A DNA stretch of 64,000 nt from Mycolicibacterium fluoranthenivorans (GTDB taxonomy: Bacteria > Actinomycetota > Actinomycetes > Mycobacteriales > Mycobacteriaceae): assembly GCF_011758805.1 (NCBI RefSeq), contig NZ_JAANOW010000001.1:310001-374000 (forward strand), written 5' to 3'. Under the pieces are notes generated by a model, which was not told the DNA's origin, did no database searches, and was given only the letters and a program-made list of their open reading frames with translations. Both the position numbers and the translations under genes were made by a program. Below, in pieces: positions 7,655-18,189 of this stretch (positions within the stretch are counted from its first letter, which is position 1; each line of letters starts with the position of its first letter).

Positions 7655-8206
7655 GGCCGCGCGCCTGTCGAGTACCGACAGCGTGCGCTGCGCCCAGCGG
7701 ATGTTCTCCTCTTCGAAGGCGATGCCGCGCAGCAGGGTCAGGTACGGGCCGATCCGCGTGCCGTTGGCGAGATGGTCGTCCTCATCCCGGCCGGCGAGCA
7801 GACGCACCCGCATCCGTTCGTAGCGTTCGAGTTTGGTCTGCGACCACGTGAGCTGCTCGGCCACCAGGCCGCGGACGGCGGTGGCGTCACCGCCGTCGAG
7901 AGCGTTGACTTTGATGAGCAGCTCGTTGCGGAAGATCGAGGGTTTCGGCGGTGCGGCGGTGAACGCCATGATGGCCGCGTGCCCGGCCGGTGTCAGCGAG
8001 AAGATCCGCTTGGTGGGCCGACGCTCCTGCTGGACGACCCGGGCTTCGATGAGGCCGTCTGCGGCCAGCCGATCCAGTTCTCGGTACAGCTGTTGCGGGG
8101 TGGCGGTCCAGAAGTTGGCCACCGAGGCGTGGAAGGACTTGGCCAGGTCGTAGCCCGACGATTCACCGTCGAGCAGGGCGGCCAGTACCGCGTCGCGTAG
8201 TGCCAC
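7631..8206 (-). CDS. PadR family transcriptional regulator
   Basis: A 191-residue protein starting at GTG. The N-terminal winged helix has the PadR signature (ALLDGESSGYDLAKSF, then TPQQLYRELDRLAADGLIE). The C-terminal half is the helical Vir-type dimerisation domain (EQLTWSQTKLERYERMRVRL). PadR proteins repress genes for stress or aromatic-compound responses. It is divergent, across 57 bases, from the NTF2-like protein and F420-type oxidoreductase, its most likely target operon. No obvious palindrome was found in that gap. Confidence 0.85.
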   Translation of the reverse strand: MALRDAVLAALLDGESSGYDLAKSFHASVANFWTATPQQLYRELDRLAADGLIEARVVQQERRPTKRIFSLTPAGHAAIMAFTAAPPKPSIFRNELLIKVNALDGGDATAVRGLVAEQLTWSQTKLERYERMRVRLLAGRDEDDHLANGTRIGPYLTLLRGIAFEEENIRWAQRTLSVLDRRAASEPIHLA

Positions 8207-8263
8207 CCGGCTACTGTACTGTCATCCACACCTATTCAACAATGTGACTATGTGAGGTGCCGG

Positions 8264-8659
8264 ATGCATCCCTTCCGTCAAGCCGTCGAAGCCCGCGATC
8301 CCGACGCGATGGCCGCCCAGCTGGCCGACGATGTGGTGTTCACCAGCCCGGTGGCCTTCAAGCCGTATCCGGGCAAACCGATCACCGCGGCCATCCTGCG
8401 CGGGGTGCTGCGGGTGTTCGAGGACTTCCGCTACATCCGCGAGATCAACGATGGACACGATCACGCGCTGGTCTTCGAGGCGACGGTGTCCGGTAAACGG
8501 ATCACCGGTTGCGACTTCATCCACACCAACGACGCCGGCCTCATCGACGACTTCATGGTGATGGTCCGACCGCTCTCCGGGGCGCAGGCGTTGTCCGAGG
8601 CGATGGCCGCCCAGTTCCCGCAGATCCAGAGGGAAGCCCTCGGAGAGCACCGCGCATGA
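8264..8659 (+). CDS. SnoaL/NTF2-like protein
   Basis: A 131-residue protein starting at ATG 8264 with GAGGTG 4 bases ahead; the upstream in-frame ATG-like start at 8252 overlaps that site. It has a small cone-shaped NTF2 fold (AVEARDPDAMAAQLADDVVFTSP at its start, then FEDFRYIREINDGHDHALVFEATVSG shown here in parts). Such proteins bind small hydrophobic ligands or act as isomerases or cyclases. The stop overlaps the oxidoreductase start (ATGA), so translation is coupled. Confidence 0.75.
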   Translation: MHPFRQAVEARDPDAMAAQLADDVVFTSPVAFKPYPGKPITAAILRGVLRVFEDFRYIREINDGHDHALVFEATVSGKRITGCDFIHTNDAGLIDDFMVMVRPLSGAQALSEAMAAQFPQIQREALGEHRA

Positions 8660-9693
8660 AGATCGGGCTGGGTATCAACTACGCCGGCGGATTCAAAGAG
8701 GTCGCGGCCGAGGTCGCCGACCTCGAACGCGCCGGCTTGGACATCGTGTTCGTCCCGGAGGCGTACTCGTTCGATGCGGTGAGCGCACTGGGCTATCTGG
8801 CGGCCAGCACCGAACGGGTGCAACTGGCCTCGGGCATCATGCAGCTCTACACCCGCACCCCCACCCTGACCGCGATGACGGCCGCCGGACTGGATTACGT
8901 GTCCGACGGCCGGTTCATCCTCGGCCTGGGGGCCTCCGGGCCGCAGGTCATCGAGGGCTTCCACGGGGTGCCGTACGACGCGCCCATCGCCCGGACTCGT
9001 GAGGTGGTGCAGATCTGCCGGCAGGTCTGGCGCCGCGAACGGCTGCAGTTCGACGGTGAGCACTACACCATCCCGTTGCCCAAGGACCGCGGCACCGGAC
9101 TGGGCAAACCGCTCAAGCTGATCAACGAGCCGGTCCGGGAACGGGTCCCGATCCTGCTGGCCGCCCTGGGGCCCAAGAACGTCGAGCTGACCGCGGAGAT
9201 CGCCGAAGGCTGGCAGCCCATCTTCTTCCTGCCGGAGAAGGCCGGTGACGTCTGGGGCCGGGCGCTGGCGGCCGGGCGTGCCAAGCGCGATCCGGCGCTG
9301 GGCGAACTGGACATCTACGCCGGGCCGGTGCTCGCCATCGGCGATGACGTCGAACCGCTCCGCGAGTTCGTCAAACCCCATCTGGCGCTGTATATCGGCG
9401 GGATGGGCGCGAAGGGCAAGAACTTCTACCACTCGCTGGCCACCAGCTACGGCTACGGACCGCAGGCCGACCGCATCCAGGAGCTCTACCTGGCCGGTGA
9501 GAAGGAGGCCGCCGCCAAGGCGGTGCCCGACGAGCTGGTACGCGACGTATCGCTCATCGGCTCAGCGGGATTCGTCAAGGAGCGGGTCGCCGCGTTCCGG
9601 GAGGCGGGTGTGACGGCACTCAACGTCGTGCCCATCGCCGAGACGCCCGCCGCCCGGGTCAAGCTGATCGAGACGCTGCGCGAACTGGTTTAA
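8656..9693 (+). CDS. LLM-class F420-dependent oxidoreductase
   Basis: A 345-residue luciferase-like TIM-barrel protein. It opens with MKIGLGINYAGGFKE and has the family signatures GLDIVFVPEAYSFDAVSALGYLA and GRFILGLGASGPQVIEGFHG. Mycobacterial relatives use reduced coenzyme F420 to act on ketones, alcohols or xenobiotics in the cytoplasm; the substrate is unknown. The start at ATG 8656 overlaps the NTF2-like gene by 4 bases. Its stop overlaps the convergent cutinase gene by 4 bases. Confidence 0.85.
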   Translation: MKIGLGINYAGGFKEVAAEVADLERAGLDIVFVPEAYSFDAVSALGYLAASTERVQLASGIMQLYTRTPTLTAMTAAGLDYVSDGRFILGLGASGPQVIEGFHGVPYDAPIARTREVVQICRQVWRRERLQFDGEHYTIPLPKDRGTGLGKPLKLINEPVRERVPILLAALGPKNVELTAEIAEGWQPIFFLPEKAGDVWGRALAAGRAKRDPALGELDIYAGPVLAIGDDVEPLREFVKPHLALYIGGMGAKGKNFYHSLATSYGYGPQADRIQELYLAGEKEAAAKAVPDELVRDVSLIGSAGFVKERVAAFREAGVTALNVVPIAETPAARVKLIETLRELV

Positions 9694-10427
9694 CGCTGGC
9701 CGGTCTGGTCGATGGGCTGGGCCGCGGTACGGCCGCCCAGCCGGCTGACCACGTAGTCGGCCGCCTGGTCGGTGAGGCCGCGGGCGGCGTACGAACCGTG
9801 GGCGCCCTGGTCATGACCGGTCGGTGAGCACACCGGATCTTCCGGGATGCACAAGTCATCGGTCTTGTCCGCGTACCGGGAGCCGACGGTGATCGGTGGC
9901 GCGCCGGTGTAGATCATCTGCAGGAAGCCACTGGACGGTTTGCCGAACAGCGCCACCGCGGCCACGTGATCGGCCACCGACGGCGGCATCGGCCCGGTCA
10001 GACCCGAGGGCAGGGCGAAGCCCGCCGGCACGGCGTCGGCCGTGATGTAGGCGGCCACCGCCGCACCCTGCGAGAAGCCGCCGAGCACGATCAAGGTGTT
10101 CGGGCAGGCCGACGCGGTGGCCTTCACCTTGTTGCTGGCGTCGATCACCCCGTCGGCCGCCGTCGAGAAATCGAGGGAGGCAGGGTAGTTCACCGCGTAG
10201 ACGTCCACCGACTTGCCCGGGGTCTTGGCCCGCAGCGCATCCACGAACGCCCTGCCGGTACCGCCGATACCCGCCGGCTCGAACGTCCCCCGCGCGAAGA
10301 CGACCTGCACGTCCGGACACGCGTCGGCCGGATCCGCCACAGCCTGACCAGCGCCGGCGAGTGAGCCCGCCGCCGCGCACACCGCCGCTGCCGCGGCGCC
10401 CAACCAATGATCAATCCGATTCTTCAC
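9690..10427 (-). CDS. Secreted cutinase (Culp family)
   Basis: A 245-residue protein. It has a signal peptide ending near AVADPADACPDV, then a classical cutinase core: VVFARGTFEP, nucleophile GGFSQGAAVAAY, acid region CIPEDPVCSP and histidine in HDQGAHGSYA. Cysteines fit the two cutinase disulfides. Mycobacterial Culps hydrolyse medium-chain esters or phospholipids at the envelope. The start is GTG 10427, five bases after GGAG; GTG 10430 is also possible, while the ATG at 10484 would add a non-signal-like stretch. Confidence 0.9.
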   Translation of the reverse strand: MKNRIDHWLGAAAAAVCAAAGSLAGAGQAVADPADACPDVQVVFARGTFEPAGIGGTGRAFVDALRAKTPGKSVDVYAVNYPASLDFSTAADGVIDASNKVKATASACPNTLIVLGGFSQGAAVAAYITADAVPAGFALPSGLTGPMPPSVADHVAAVALFGKPSSGFLQMIYTGAPPITVGSRYADKTDDLCIPEDPVCSPTGHDQGAHGSYAARGLTDQAADYVVSRLGGRTAAQPIDQTGQR

Positions 10428-10538
10428 CACTGCTCCACACTTTGTCCCCGACCCGCGGTGGCGCCAGTGCCCCGCGCTGAGCACGAACGGAATACCCAGG
10501 AAATCCTCATCTGAACCCCACGTGCTGCCCGGTGACGA

Positions 10539-13079
10539 TCAGTCGAGCCGCCCGGCACCGGTCATCCGCACCACCGGAAATCCTTCCTCATCCGACGCGG
10601 CCAGGTCCACCTCTATGTCGAATCCCCAGTCATGATCGCCGGCGGGGTCGTCGAGGATCTGCCGGACCCGCCACACCTCGGGTTGGCGGTCGAAGATCAG
10701 CAGGGCGGGCCCCCGGGCGTCGGCGCCGGTGCCCACGTCGTCATGTTCGCGGGCATACGCCGCCCCGACCTCTTCCCAACGGTGTGCCGGCCAGCCCGAA
10801 CCGGCATCCAGCGCGCCCAGATCTGCCCAGCGCCGGCGCGCGAACAACTCGACCCGCCGGAACAGCGCGTTGCGCACCATCGCCGTGAACGCACGTTCGT
10901 TGGCCGTCAGCGCACGCACCGGCACGGTCACCGGCGCAGCATCGGGCAGGTCTCCGCTGGTGAGCTGCTCCCATTCGTCGAGCAGGCTCGAATCCACTTG
11001 ACGCACAAGCTCACCGAGCCACTCGACGATATCGATGAGCTCCTCGGTACGTGCGGTGGCGGCCACCCCGGACCGCAGCGCCTTGAACGCGTCGGAGAGG
11101 TAGCGCAACACCGCTCCCTCCGACCTGGTCAAGCCGTACTCGCTGACGAACTCCCGGAAGGTCTGCGCCCGCTCCCACATCTCGCGCACGATCGACTTCG
11201 GGGCGAGTTTCCCGTCGGCGGCCCACGGATTGGTGCGCAGGTACACCCCGAAGGTGTACTCGAGCATCTCCTGCAGCGGTTTGGGATAGGTCACCTCGTC
11301 GAGCAACTCGATACGCTCGTCGTACTCGATGCCGTCGGCCTTCATCTGCGCCACGGCCTCGCCGCGGGCCTTGTTCAACTGCGCGGCCAGGATCTGGCGC
11401 GGATCCTCCAACGTGGCCTCGATCACCGAAACCACGTCGCGCGCATAGGTTTGCGCTTCGGTGTCGAGCACGTCGACGGCGGCCAGCGCGAAGGTCGACA
11501 GCGGTTGGTTGAGGGCGAAATCGGGCGGTAGGTCGACGGTCAACCGGTACCTTCTGCCGTCGGGCTCGGGTTCGGGCAGCCGTTCCAGGATCCCGGCCTG
11601 CAGCAGCGAGCGGGCGATGCCCACCGCTTCCAGAATGAGTTTGAGCTGGCGTTTGCGGGGTTCGTGGTTGTCGGTGAGCAGCCGGCGCATGGACTCGAAC
11701 GGGTTCCCGGGCCGGTCGACCACGTCCAGGATCATGGCTGTGGACACCCGCATATTGCTGGTCAACGGCTCGGGTGCGGCTTCGACCAGCCGTGTCATGG
11801 TCGCCTCACTCCACGGCACCATGCCTTCGGGTACCTTGCGGCGCACCAGTTTTCGCCGCTTCTTGGGGTCGTCGGCCACTTTGGCGAACTGTTTGAGGTT
11901 CTCCACCTCGTGGTCGGGGGCCTGCACGACGACGGTGCCCGCGGTGTCGTAACCGGCCCGGCCGGCCCGGCCGGCGATCTGATGGAACTCCCGGGCCTTG
12001 AGCAGTCGGGTGCGGGTGCCGTCGTACTTCGACAGTGCGGTGAACACCACCGTCCGGATGGGCACGTTGATGCCGACGCCGAGCGTGTCGGTGCCGCAGA
12101 TGATCTTGAGCAGGCCGGCCTGCGCCAGCTGTTCGACCAGCCGCCGGTACTTGGGCAGCATGCCCGCGTGGTGCACCCCGATGCCGTGGCGCACCAGCCG
12201 GGACAGTGTGGTGCCGAACGCCGTCGAAAATCGGAAGTTGCCGATGGCCTCGGCGATCGCGGCCTTCTCCTCCTTGGTGCAGACGTTCACGCTCATCAGC
12301 GCCTGGGCCCGCTCCAGGGCGGAGGCCTGGGTGAAGTGCACCACGTAGATGGGCACCTGTTTGGTGTTCAGCAGGTCGCCGATGGTCTCGTGCATCGGTG
12401 TGGTGGCGTAGGAGTAGAACAGCGGCACGGGGCGCTGCGCGCCGGCCACCAGTGCCGTGGGCCGGCCGGTGCGCCGGGTCAGGTCTTCGCGGAGGAAGGT
12501 GACGTCGCCCAGGGTGGCTGACATCAGCAGGAACTGCGCGCGGGGCAATTCCAGCAGCGGCACCTGCCAGGCCCAGCCGCGGTCGGGGTCACCGTAGAAG
12601 TGGAACTCGTCCATCACGATGAGGTCGGTGGCCGTGCTTTCCGGACCGCCCTCACGCAGCGCGACATTGGCCAGGATCTCGGCGGTGCACGCGATGATCG
12701 GCGCACCCGCGTTGACGGCCGCGTCGCCGGTGAGCATGCCGACATTGGCCGCCCCGAACACGTCGCACAGTGCGAAGAACTTCTCACTGACCAAGGCTTT
12801 GATCGGCGCCGTGTAATAGCTGCGCCGGCCGCCGGCCAGCGCCGCGTACTGCGCACCGGTGGCCACCAACGACTTCCCGGACCCGGTCGGGGTGGCCAGC
12901 ACGACATTGGCGCCGCTGACCAATTCGATCAGCGCCTCCTCCTGCGCCGGGTAGAGCGTGGTCCCGCAGCGCTGCGCCCAATCGGCGAAGGAGACGAACA
13001 ATTCGTCGGGATCGGCACCCAGCGCCCGCAGGGCGGTCAGGTCGGTGGGGTCCTCGAGCAGCGCAGCAGTGATGGTCAT
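10539..13079 (-). CDS. Ski2-like DEAD/DEAH-box helicase with DUF3516 C-terminus
   Basis: An 846-residue protein. Helicase motifs: Walker [10 protein letters not shown] (residues about 61-69), [15 protein letters not shown] box, [20 protein letters not shown] and [15 protein letters not shown]. The C-terminal half (about 430-846) matches the actinobacterial DUF3516 helicase family rather than HelY. It probably unwinds RNA in decay or ribosome metabolism; this is family inference. It is divergent from the protein-kinase gene across 63 bases. Confidence 0.85.
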   Translation of the reverse strand: MTITAALLEDPTDLTALRALGADPDELFVSFADWAQRCGTTLYPAQEEALIELVSGANVVLATPTGSGKSLVATGAQYAALAGGRRSYYTAPIKALVSEKFFALCDVFGAANVGMLTGDAAVNAGAPIIACTAEILANVALREGGPESTATDLIVMDEFHFYGDPDRGWAWQVPLLELPRAQFLLMSATLGDVTFLREDLTRRTGRPTALVAGAQRPVPLFYSYATTPMHETIGDLLNTKQVPIYVVHFTQASALERAQALMSVNVCTKEEKAAIAEAIGNFRFSTAFGTTLSRLVRHGIGVHHAGMLPKYRRLVEQLAQAGLLKIICGTDTLGVGINVPIRTVVFTALSKYDGTRTRLLKAREFHQIAGRAGRAGYDTAGTVVVQAPDHEVENLKQFAKVADDPKKRRKLVRRKVPEGMVPWSEATMTRLVEAAPEPLTSNMRVSTAMILDVVDRPGNPFESMRRLLTDNHEPRKRQLKLILEAVGIARSLLQAGILERLPEPEPDGRRYRLTVDLPPDFALNQPLSTFALAAVDVLDTEAQTYARDVVSVIEATLEDPRQILAAQLNKARGEAVAQMKADGIEYDERIELLDEVTYPKPLQEMLEYTFGVYLRTNPWAADGKLAPKSIVREMWERAQTFREFVSEYGLTRSEGAVLRYLSDAFKALRSGVAATARTEELIDIVEWLGELVRQVDSSLLDEWEQLTSGDLPDAAPVTVPVRALTANERAFTAMVRNALFRRVELFARRRWADLGALDAGSGWPAHRWEEVGAAYAREHDDVGTGADARGPALLIFDRQPEVWRVRQILDDPAGDHDWGFDIEVDLAASDEEGFPVVRMTGAGRLD

Positions 13080-13130
13080 GTCCTGTCCAGCCTGCCTGAC
13101 AGACCCGACGCTTTCCTACGACGGGTCGAA

Positions 13131-13136
13131 TACGAT
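13131..13136 (+). promoter_or_regulatory. -10 element (TACGAT) of the kinase gene, leaderless arrangement
   Basis: TACGAT is followed by 6 bases and then the GTG at 13143, so transcription probably starts on the start codon. This supports a start with no Shine-Dalgarno site. Confidence 0.6.
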
Positions 13137-13142
13137 TTGCCC

Positions 13143-15026
13143 GTGTCGCTCACCGAGGGTCAGATTTTCGCCGGATACACCATCCGGCGGTTGCTCGGCG
13201 CGGGCGGCATGGGCAGCGTGTACCTCGCGGACCATCCGAGGTTGCCGCGCCAGGATGCGGTGAAAGTGCTGGCGGCGACCCTCACCGCCGATCCGGAGTA
13301 CGCGCCGCGGTTCCGGCGCGAGGCGGACCTGGTGTCCACCCTGTCGCACCCCAACATCCTCGGCGTGTACGACCGCGGTGAGGTCGACGGGCAACTCTGG
13401 ATCTCGATGGTCTACGTGGCGGGCACCGATGCGGCCCGGTTGTTGCGCGACCACTACCCGAACGGGATGCCCGCCCACGTGGCATTGCCGATCATCGCCG
13501 GCGTCGCCTCGGCCTTGGACTACGCGCATCAGCGTGGCCTACTGCACCGAGATATCAAGCCGGCCAACATCTTGCTGGAATCCGAGACCTCGCGCATCTA
13601 TCTGGCGGATTTCGGCATCGCCCGTCCGATGGACGACTCGACGAAGCTGACCGCGACCAACATGGCGGTGGGCACGGTGGCCTATGCGGCACCCGAGCAG
13701 CTGCGCGGCGAACCGATGGACGGCCGGACCGACCAATATGCGTTGGCGTGCACCGCGTTTCACCTACTCACCGGCACCACGCCGTATGCCGACAGCAATC
13801 CCGCGGTGGTGATCACCAAACACGTCACCGCGCCCGCGCCGTCCCTGGGTGAGCGCAGGCCGGAACTGCGTGGGCTGGATCCGGTGCTGGCCCGGGCGAT
13901 GGCCAAGTCCCGGGAAGGCCGGTACCCCACCTGCGGCGAGTTCGCGCATGCGCTGCAGTACCAGCTCGCGGCGCCGGTGGAGGAGCCCCGAAGTCACCCC
14001 ACCTTGCCGGCGACCCCGCCACCTCCGGAACCTCCGGCGGCTGTGCCACCTGCGGAACCGGCATCCAAGGGCATCTCCAAGCCACTGGTGGCGGTGCTGT
14101 CGGTGCTCGCCCTGGTGCTGGTCGCCGGTGCCGTCTTCGCGGGTGTGCGGTTGTCCTCGCGCGACGGCAAGCCGACGGCCACGCCGGCCGCCCCCGCCGC
14201 GCAGGTGGCGTCCGGATCGGGGTTCACCGGCTTGTACCGGGCCGACTTCGGGCCGGGCACCGACCTGGAGGGCAATCCGGTTCCGGGGGCGGCAGCCACG
14301 ACGGGCACCTACGACGTCCGGTCCGGGTGCGGCTCGAACGGCTGCATCGCCACCGCGTCCTATGTCGGCGACAGCGGCATCGTGCTCGTCTCGGATATGA
14401 CCTTCGACCAGATCGCCGGCGCCTGGGTCGCCGTGGCCACCGCGTCGGTGCAGTGTCCCGACGTTCCCACCGAGGTCTGGGTGGTGTACACCCTCACCCC
14501 GCAGCCCGACGGCACCCTGACCGGGGAGACCACCAGATCCACCGCGAATAACTGTGGTAGCGGCAAGCGGACGGTCACCTTCACCCGCACCGGTGAGAAC
14601 CCGCGCAGCACGCTGCCCGACCCGGCGACCCTGCCGCCGCGGACGACGTCACCGGCATCGGGGTTACACGGGCGCTACCACGAGTCCACCGTCTACGCCG
14701 CGGGCGGTTTCGCGCCCGGAGCGCCGGACCTGCAGGTCCGCACCCACTGCCTGCGCACCGGCGATCGGTGCATCAGCATGTTCCACGCCATGGACGGTGT
14801 GGTGACGCTGGTCTTCGCCGACGGCACATGGGTGCGTGACGAGGAGGGCACCGTGCCCTGCGCGATGGGCGGCACGACTCACACCAAGATCACCGCCGAG
14901 TACCCGTTGCCGGGCGAGGGGCAGGATCCGATCCCCGTGCTCAGCGGAAAGGGTCAGAACGTGTCCACCGGTGGTGAGTGCAAGGGCGGCGATTTCACCG
15001 ACAAGTTCGTCCGAACCGGCGATTGA
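13143..15026 (+). CDS. PknF-like membrane serine/threonine protein kinase
   Basis: A 627-residue protein with a leaderless GTG start. The N-terminal kinase domain (about 1-270) has the P-loop [14 protein letters not shown] lysine, [10 protein letters not shown] catalytic loop, DFG, and APEQL. Phrases such as [13 protein letters not shown] and [19 protein letters not shown] closely follow M. tuberculosis PknF. A Pro-rich juxtamembrane stretch and one membrane helix ([20 protein letters not shown]) follow. The roughly 290-residue outer part contains two tandem beta-rich lobes (starting [10 protein letters not shown] and [10 protein letters not shown]), each with paired cysteines, likely a sensor. 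It is predicted to phosphorylate cytoplasmic targets in response to envelope signals. Confidence 0.9.
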   Translation: MSLTEGQIFAGYTIRRLLGAGGMGSVYLADHPRLPRQDAVKVLAATLTADPEYAPRFRREADLVSTLSHPNILGVYDRGEVDGQLWISMVYVAGTDAARLLRDHYPNGMPAHVALPIIAGVASALDYAHQRGLLHRDIKPANILLESETSRIYLADFGIARPMDDSTKLTATNMAVGTVAYAAPEQLRGEPMDGRTDQYALACTAFHLLTGTTPYADSNPAVVITKHVTAPAPSLGERRPELRGLDPVLARAMAKSREGRYPTCGEFAHALQYQLAAPVEEPRSHPTLPATPPPPEPPAAVPPAEPASKGISKPLVAVLSVLALVLVAGAVFAGVRLSSRDGKPTATPAAPAAQVASGSGFTGLYRADFGPGTDLEGNPVPGAAATTGTYDVRSGCGSNGCIATASYVGDSGIVLVSDMTFDQIAGAWVAVATASVQCPDVPTEVWVVYTLTPQPDGTLTGETTRSTANNCGSGKRTVTFTRTGENPRSTLPDPATLPPRTTSPASGLHGRYHESTVYAAGGFAPGAPDLQVRTHCLRTGDRCISMFHAMDGVVTLVFADGTWVRDEEGTVPCAMGGTTHTKITAEYPLPGEGQDPIPVLSGKGQNVSTGGECKGGDFTDKFVRTGD

Positions 15027-15031
15027 CCCGC

Positions 15032-15037
15032 TAGGGT
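15032..15037 (+). promoter_or_regulatory. -10 element (TAGGGT) before the lipoprotein gene
   Basis: TAGGGT lies 9 bases before the ATG at 15047, consistent with a very short or absent leader. The kinase stop lies only 20 bases upstream, so read-through is also possible. Confidence 0.35.
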
Positions 15038-15046
15038 CGGGACGCA

Positions 15047-16267
15047 ATGACTACACCAGATGCGTTGCGCCGCCTCACGAAACACGGCCTCACGCTTGCC
15101 ACCGTCGTACTGCTGGCCGCATGTTCGCACGCCAACGAGGGTCCGGCAGCGTCGAGTTCGGTTGCGGCACCGACGGCTTCGGCGCTGCCCGTCATCAGTC
15201 CCGACCAGCTCGACGTGGGTAACTACCTGAGTGCACCGCGTCCGGTGTTGGGCGCGGCCGGATCTGTGGAGGCGGGCGCCGCGGCCGAGGCGCGCCGAAT
15301 GGCCGAGTACGTGATCGGGCCGTGGGATGTCGACGCCTCGTTGATCGACCCTTACCTGGGCACGTACTACGTCATGGACACCCCGGCCGTGTTGGCCCAA
15401 CTGGGACCGGAGGCCATTGCCGAGGCGGCCCAGAGCCACGGCTTCGTCGGCGGCTTCGCGTCCGCCCGCAAATCGGACCAGGCCGTTCTGGTCAACGCGG
15501 TGTTGCGGTTTCCGGACCCGGCCGCCGCCGCGGCGGCGGCGGGCGCGATGGCCGATGCCGCCGCAGCCAGTCCGATCCGCGGGGTCCGGCCGGACCGCAC
15601 GCCGATACCCGGCCATCCCGAAGCCACGGCCGTCTCCTATCCCTTCACCCCGCAGGGATCGGATCACCCCTGGACCGTGGTGCGGTCGTTCAATCCGCAC
15701 GGAACCTTCGTGCTCACCCAGTTGACGCAGACCTCGGCCGGCCCGGACGCTGCCACCGGGCTGATCGCCAAGGCGATCGCCACGCAGGGCCCGGTCATCG
15801 ACGGCTTCACCCCGACGGACGTGGCGGCACTGGCCCAGATTCCACTGGACCCGACCGGACTGCTGGCCCGCACGGTGCTGGTCACCGGTGAGGTCAAACC
15901 GACCAAGAATGCCGTGTACCCGACCCGGGCGGCCATGCACTTCCAGAGCGACCCCGTCGCGTCGAAGAAGTTGTTCGCCGACACCGGTGTCACGGCGGTG
16001 GCGATGGGCCAGGCCAATGTCTACCAGTCCCGCGATTCGCAGACGGCGCAGGCCATCACCAAAGGTTTCGACAACGAGGTGCTGTTGCAGGGTGCGAAAC
16101 CGGCCGACCAGGTTCCGGCGCTGCCGCAGAGTCACTGCGCGGCTCGTCCCAAGGGCTTCTACTGCGTGGCACCGGCCGGCCAGTACGCGATCGAGGCGAA
16201 CGGTGTCGCGCTGCCCGAAACCCAGCAGTTGGTGGCTGCCCAGTACGTGTTGCTCACCCAGAAGTGA
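15047..16267 (+). CDS. Secreted lipoprotein of mycobacterial DUF7373-like family
   Basis: A 406-residue protein. The signal peptide ends in a lipobox (VLLAAC, Cys about 26), so it is lipid-anchored outside the membrane. The rest is a large soluble domain without catalytic motifs that I recognise. A late cysteine pair (SHCAARPKGFYCVAP) probably forms a disulfide. It lies 20 bases after the kinase gene, so its product might be coupled to that sensor. The family name is given from general resemblance only. Confidence 0.65.
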   Translation: MTTPDALRRLTKHGLTLATVVLLAACSHANEGPAASSSVAAPTASALPVISPDQLDVGNYLSAPRPVLGAAGSVEAGAAAEARRMAEYVIGPWDVDASLIDPYLGTYYVMDTPAVLAQLGPEAIAEAAQSHGFVGGFASARKSDQAVLVNAVLRFPDPAAAAAAAGAMADAAAASPIRGVRPDRTPIPGHPEATAVSYPFTPQGSDHPWTVVRSFNPHGTFVLTQLTQTSAGPDAATGLIAKAIATQGPVIDGFTPTDVAALAQIPLDPTGLLARTVLVTGEVKPTKNAVYPTRAAMHFQSDPVASKKLFADTGVTAVAMGQANVYQSRDSQTAQAITKGFDNEVLLQGAKPADQVPALPQSHCAARPKGFYCVAPAGQYAIEANGVALPETQQLVAAQYVLLTQK

Positions 16268-16270
16268 GGG

Positions 16271-17482
16271 CTACCGGATCGCCAGACCGGTGATGGCGCG
16301 CGAGATCACCAGGCGCTGAATCTCACTCGTGCCTTCGAAGATGGTGAAGATCTTCGCGTCACGGTGCATGCGTTCCACCGGATAGTCACGGGTGTAGCCG
16401 TTGCCGCCGAGGATCTGGATGGCCTCGTCGGTGACGTAGACCGCGGTCTCGCTGGCCACCAGCTTGGCCATCGAGCCCTCGGCGCTGTCGAAGCTCTGGT
16501 TGTTGCGCGCCATCCAGCCGGCCCGCCACACCAGCAGCCGGGCGGCGTCGATGCGGCACTTCATATCCGCCAGTTTGAACGCGACCGCCTGGAACTCACC
16601 GATCTTGCGGCCGAACTGCTCGCGCTGGCTGGCGTACTCGAGCGCGTACTCGTAGGCGGCACGCGCCACCCCCACGGCCATCGCACCGACGGTCGGGCGG
16701 GTGCGCTCGAAGGTCTTCATGGCGGCCTGACCGCCCGCGGAGGCACCCGATTTCACCCGGGCCACCCGCTCCTCGAACTTCTCCCGGCCGCCGAGGATCA
16801 GGTCTTCGGGCAGCCGGACGTTGTCGAGGACGACCTCGGCGGTGTGCGAGGCGCGGATACCGTGTTTCTTGAACTTCTGGCCCTGGGCCAGACCGTGGGT
16901 GTCGGGCGGGATGATGAAGGTGGCCTGCCCGCGGGATCCCAGTTCCGGATACACCGAGGCGACCACGATGTGCACGTTGGCGATCCCGCCGTTGGTGGCC
17001 CAGGTCTTGGTGCCGTTGAGCACCCACTCGCGGGTGGCCTCGTCATAGCGGGCCCGGGTGCGGATGGCGCCGACGTCGGAGCCGGCGTCGGGCTCGGATG
17101 AGCAGAATGCGCCCAGCTGGGGTTCGCCCGGGGTGCCGAACATCGCCGGCAGCCACTGGCCGATCTGCTCGGGAGTTCCGTTGCCGGCCAACGCCGCTGC
17201 GGCCAGGCCGGTGCCCAGGATGGACAGCGCGATACCGGCGTCACCCCAGAACAGTTCCTCGAAGACGGTGAGGAAGCCCAGCCCGCTCGGCTCGGCGGCC
17301 TGCGTCCCGAAGAACTCGGGGGAGTACAGGCCGACCTTGGCCGCCTCGGCGATGATGGGCCACGGTGTCTCCTCGCGCTCATCCCATTCGGATGCGGCGG
17401 GGCGGACGATTTCGGCGGCGAACTGGTGCACCCAGTCGCGCACCTCGACGACGTCATCGGACAGTTGAAGCGAGAAAGTCAT
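16271..17482 (-). CDS. Acyl-CoA dehydrogenase (FadE type)
   Basis: A 403-residue flavoenzyme for alpha,beta-dehydrogenation of an acyl-CoA. It has [19 protein letters not shown] and [14 protein letters not shown] in the flavin/substrate middle domain. The C-terminal part carries [23 protein letters not shown] and [15 protein letters not shown], containing the usual catalytic Glu. The start is ATG 17482 with AGGAG upstream; the longer frame to 17593 adds only low-quality sequence. It follows the TetR gene by 25 bases in one operon and is probably controlled by it. Its 3' end is 3 bases from the convergent lipoprotein stop. Confidence 0.9.
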   Translation of the reverse strand: MTFSLQLSDDVVEVRDWVHQFAAEIVRPAASEWDEREETPWPIIAEAAKVGLYSPEFFGTQAAEPSGLGFLTVFEELFWGDAGIALSILGTGLAAAALAGNGTPEQIGQWLPAMFGTPGEPQLGAFCSSEPDAGSDVGAIRTRARYDEATREWVLNGTKTWATNGGIANVHIVVASVYPELGSRGQATFIIPPDTHGLAQGQKFKKHGIRASHTAEVVLDNVRLPEDLILGGREKFEERVARVKSGASAGGQAAMKTFERTRPTVGAMAVGVARAAYEYALEYASQREQFGRKIGEFQAVAFKLADMKCRIDAARLLVWRAGWMARNNQSFDSAEGSMAKLVASETAVYVTDEAIQILGGNGYTRDYPVERMHRDAKIFTIFEGTSEIQRLVISRAITGLAIR

Positions 17483-17507
17483 GCTTGCTCCTGAATTCGA
17501 GTGCTGC

Positions 17508-18119
17508 TCAAGGTTTCTTGGGGACGGTGTGGCGTTCCAGCACGGCGGTGGTCTGGTCGACCCAGGCTTCGAAATAGCGGTCGTCGTCGACATTGCCCGG
17601 GGTGCGGGTGGTCAGGGCGCGGAGCGTGGCGAAATAGCTCAGCGCGGCGATGGCCACCGCGGCGGCGGCCTCGGGATCGGGGATGCGGGTGCGGCCCGAC
17701 GTGTTCAACCGGGTGAGCTCGTCGGCGAAACGTTGATACGCGTTGTCGGTGATGATCTGCCACGTCTTCTCGTCGAGGTCGCCGAGTTCGTCGGGTTCGC
17801 GCAGCATGACGCGCAGCAACTCTTCGCTTTCGGTCAGGTTGCTCCAGATCAGCCGGCCCGCCATCCGGACCGAGGCCACCATGCCCTGCGGTTCGCCCGA
17901 GTCGTATTCCTCCCGGGCGGTCACGATCTTCTCGATACGGCTGGTGATCGCCGCTTCCAGCAGGGCGCGCTTCGAGCTGAAGTGCTTGTACAGGGCACCG
18001 GATCCGGGGGCCAGGCCGGCGGCCTGCTGGATATCGGCCACCGACGTCGCCGCATAACCCTTGGCCGCGAACAGTGCCAGCGCGGTGGCCATGAGTTGAT
18101 CGCGACGGGAGACGGTCAC
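17508..18119 (-). CDS. TetR family regulator of the acyl-CoA dehydrogenase unit
   Basis: A 203-residue protein starting at GTG. The N-terminal HTH reads [30 protein letters not shown]; the C-terminal domain is a ligand-binding helical bundle, plausibly for an acyl-CoA. A near-perfect 20-base palindrome overlaps its own promoter (18123-18142), so it is likely autoregulated and also controls the divergent DUF3159 gene. The acyl-CoA dehydrogenase follows by 25 bases. Confidence 0.85.
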   Translation of the reverse strand: MTVSRRDQLMATALALFAAKGYAATSVADIQQAAGLAPGSGALYKHFSSKRALLEAAITSRIEKIVTAREEYDSGEPQGMVASVRMAGRLIWSNLTESEELLRVMLREPDELGDLDEKTWQIITDNAYQRFADELTRLNTSGRTRIPDPEAAAAVAIAALSYFATLRALTTRTPGNVDDDRYFEAWVDQTTAVLERHTVPKKP

Positions 18120-18122
18120 GAG

Positions 18123-18142
18123 GTGAGAGAGTACTCACTCAC
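18123..18142. promoter_or_regulatory. TetR operator palindrome
   Basis: The 20-base site reads GTGAG-A-GAGTACTC-A-CTCAC and is perfectly symmetric except at two positions. It sits 4-23 bases before the tetR GTG. It contains a TACTCT -10 element for tetR (18128-18133, minus strand), 8 bases from the start codon. Binding would therefore block tetR transcription directly. Confidence 0.65.
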
Positions 18143-18189
18143 GTGCGAGACAGCAAATCCTGGTGCTCGCCCACGTACCCTCGGTGGAC

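Noticed and set aside
11950..11980. Tandem GGCCCGGCC-type repeat
   Set aside because: It encodes the conserved helicase motif GRAGRAG and is part of the coding sequence.
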